Assembly (NCBI RefSeq): GCF_016278775.1
Contig: NZ_JADQBF010000004.1
Span: forward strand, 62,001 to 126,000
Direction: 5' to 3'
Length of the DNA stretch: 64,000 nucleotides
From: Demequina sp.
Lineage (GTDB): Bacteria > Actinomycetota > Actinomycetes > Actinomycetales > Demequinaceae
This document shows, one piece after another, positions 62,733-64,000 of this stretch. How positions within the stretch are numbered: the first letter of the stretch is position 1; each line of letters starts with the position of its first letter. A program made the position numbers and the translations under genes. The notes under the pieces were generated by a model. The model was given only the letters and a program-made list of their open reading frames with translations. It was not told the DNA's origin and did no database searches.

Positions 62733-62822
62733 ACGCTACCTTTCGGCGGTGGCCCCGAGCCGTCACCACGCCGGGCGTCGCCTCGTCCGCTACCGCCACC
62801 GAGGCGTTAGGGTCACGACATG
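62733..62822. promoter_or_regulatory. Divergent leaderless promoters of DUF3499 and metallopeptidase-family genes
   Basis: Rightward: TAGGGT (62808-62813), six bases, ATG 62820. Leftward: TAGCGT (62738 down to 62733), seven bases, GTG 62725. Neither has a ribosome binding site. About 95 bp separate the two starts. Confidence 0.6.
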
Positions 62823-63221
62823 AGGCGAGACACGCACGGCAGGGGGCCACGAAGGCCGCTCATTCCGCCGACGCTGCCCGGCTATCGCACGCGCGCGGAG
62901 GTGTTTGACGAACTTGCGGCCGAAGGCTCTGAGCGCCTCGCGAGCAGGTGGTCGAAGCAATGGGGCCGGGTGGAGTTTGGCGTCGAGGACGTGCCGCCGT
63001 CTGAACCCGCGCCGTGGGAGCACGGCGTGCCCCTGGGGCGGGTGTTCCCTGGCGAGTACGGGGCGCCCACGCGGGTGGTGCTGTACCGGCGACCCCTCGA
63101 GCAGCGGGCGTCTGCTGACGAACTTCCCGGCTTGGTGCGGGACATCCTCGCCGAGCAGGTGGGACACCTGTTGTCGATGAGGCCAGACGAGGTGGACCCC
63201 GACTACGGGGCGACCGACTAG
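62820..63221 (+). CDS. Metallopeptidase-family protein lacking HExxH
   Basis: A 133-residue protein whose neighbourhood (beside DUF3499) and C-terminal half (TRVVLYRRPLEQRA, then VRDILAEQVGHLLSM) fit the small zincin-like metallopeptidase family (PF06262 type). The canonical HExxHxxG zinc motif is replaced by LAEQVGHLL, so peptidase activity is unlikely. The ATG at 62820 follows TAGGGT by 6 nt. Confidence 0.7.
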   Translation: MRRDTHGRGPRRPLIPPTLPGYRTRAEVFDELAAEGSERLASRWSKQWGRVEFGVEDVPPSEPAPWEHGVPLGRVFPGEYGAPTRVVLYRRPLEQRASADELPGLVRDILAEQVGHLLSMRPDEVDPDYGATD

Positions 63222-64000
63222 CCTCCGCCAGACGCCGGGTAGGTGTCGGGCAGCACCGTCGCCGTCAAGAACGTCGTGCTGATGTCGACGGGCGCGGCGG
63301 ACGCGATGTAGCCATCGGGCGACGTCATGACAAAGGCCCACGCCGAGACGCCTTCGATGTGAATGCGTGCGCCCTGCGCTGCGGTGATCGGTACCCACTG
63401 GACCGTGCGGGCGGCGATGTCGGCGGATCCCACCACCTCGTCGGCGTCGCCCAGAACCTCAACCTGCGCCGCGACCGGCGAGTAGACGGCAAGCCGCGCA
63501 CCGTCGGAGGGAACCACTGCCGACAGTGTGGTGGGCGTGCGCACGTCCATGGCGGGAACCCAGGTGTGGTCGTAGGCAACGTCTGCCGCGAGGCCCTCGC
63601 GCGGCGCACGCGCGACCACGGTGCGGGCGGAGGCGAGCACCGGCTCGTCGGAACGCACCTCGATGGCTCCGAGCCTGTCGGTGGGTACGTCGATGTCGGT
63701 GACCACTCCAGGATCGAGCGTGATCGCTTGGCCCACCGACCACGATTCGATTCCCTCTGGGGACACGAGCGACAGCTCCACACGGGCGCCGTCCGGCGCC
63801 ATGAGCCGCACGGTGACCGCCGGTCCTGGGATCGCTACGGCAGGGGTGGCGGACCCAGTGTCGGTGTTGCCGCTCGCCGCGTCGTCGTTGCGTACCGCCT
63901 GCGCGTCGGCATTGACCACCGGAATGGCCGAGTCTGTCGCTGGCGCGCTCGCACCCACCCAGGTGGTGCCAGCGGGTTGGAAACCCTCCAGCCGGGAGTC
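63218..64000 (-). CDS. DUF5719-like secreted protein, C-terminal part (cut by window edge)
   Basis: 261 codons including the stop of a longer gene that enters from the right edge. Residues are Val/Ala/Thr/Pro-rich with repeated beta strands (VTVRLMAPDGARVELSLV, VLASARTVVARAPREGLA), as in actinobacterial DUF5719 proteins located next to a glycosyltransferase gene; the family is exported and of unknown function. No membrane anchor is visible in this part. It converges with the metallopeptidase-family gene. Confidence 0.65.
   Translation of the reverse strand, partial: DSRLEGFQPAGTTWVGASAPATDSAIPVVNADAQAVRNDDAASGNTDTGSATPAVAIPGPAVTVRLMAPDGARVELSLVSPEGIESWSVGQAITLDPGVVTDIDVPTDRLGAIEVRSDEPVLASARTVVARAPREGLAADVAYDHTWVPAMDVRTPTTLSAVVPSDGARLAVYSPVAAQVEVLGDADEVVGSADIAARTVQWVPITAAQGARIHIEGVSAWAFVMTSPDGYIASAAPVDISTTFLTATVLPDTYPASGGG

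Overview
The window is high-GC chromosomal DNA of an actinobacterium, most likely in the Micrococcales. Several marker arrangements point there: an mtrA-mtrB-lpqB-comF-hpf-secA block, a sigR-rsrA pair beside aroA, a mycobacterial-type bL37 mini-gene, DUF3499, DUF817 and Rv3235-family genes, a Rho with an Asn/Arg/Gly-rich insertion, and many GTG starts. I saw no rRNA, tRNA, CRISPR array, transposase or integrase. Genus cannot be fixed from sequence reading alone.

Layout. 1-4773 (leftward): the start of the ATP synthase operon (atpB partial, an AtpI-like gene) behind wecA, tsaC, prmC, prfA and rpmE. 5068-8000: a DUF559-type nuclease-like gene, then rho. 8206-13205: a TetR-controlled heterodimeric ABC exporter and a TRIC-type channel lying between rho and thrB. 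13234-16522: hom-thrC-thrB. 16561-19937: a lipoprotein, DUF817, a metallo-hydrolase, a tyrosine phosphatase and an acidic protein. 20074-26539: pilT, bL37, sigR-rsrA, a DoxX-like gene, aroA, a Gfo/Idh oxidoreductase and rsgA. 26622-34830: an accessory island, described below. 34863-37768: hisN, a GGDEF protein and a DUF6912-like gene. 37817-41861: CpaE- and SAF-type pilus-related genes, an HTH protein, a LysM protein and an Rv3235-like protein. 41868-51425: secA, a DMT transporter, hpf, comF, lpqB, mtrB and mtrA. 51524-58945: a membrane protein, then DUF4129, DUF4350, MoxR and DUF58, then divergent SpoIIM-like and RDD genes. 58959-64000: ahcY, a small membrane protein, manB, DUF3499, a metallopeptidase-family gene and a DUF5719-like C terminus cut by the window edge.

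The most unusual part is the island between rsgA and hisN, genes I expect to be close neighbours in relatives. It carries a DUF222/HNH gene and, on the same strand, a polymorphic-toxin locus. An Rhs core fragment without its long N-terminal cage ends in a deaminase-like toxin domain (HAE plus PxCxxC), and its stop codon overlaps the start of a putative immunity gene. Directly after that lies a displaced second Rhs tip that repeats 97 bp of the Rhs core and carries a different, unrecognised C-terminal domain; its stop overlaps a lipoprotein gene. Three more lipoprotein genes and a frameshifted small membrane protein surround these cassettes. Truncated reading frames mark the hisN-side boundary.

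A window-wide regulatory pattern also stands out. Many genes have a TANNNT -10-like hexamer exactly 6 nt (sometimes 7) before an ATG or GTG and no ribosome binding site, which is the architecture of leaderless mRNAs. Examples are hom, hisN, the TetR gene, the TRIC gene, the phosphatase, the DMT transporter and an 8-codon leader ORF whose stop overlaps the rsgA start.
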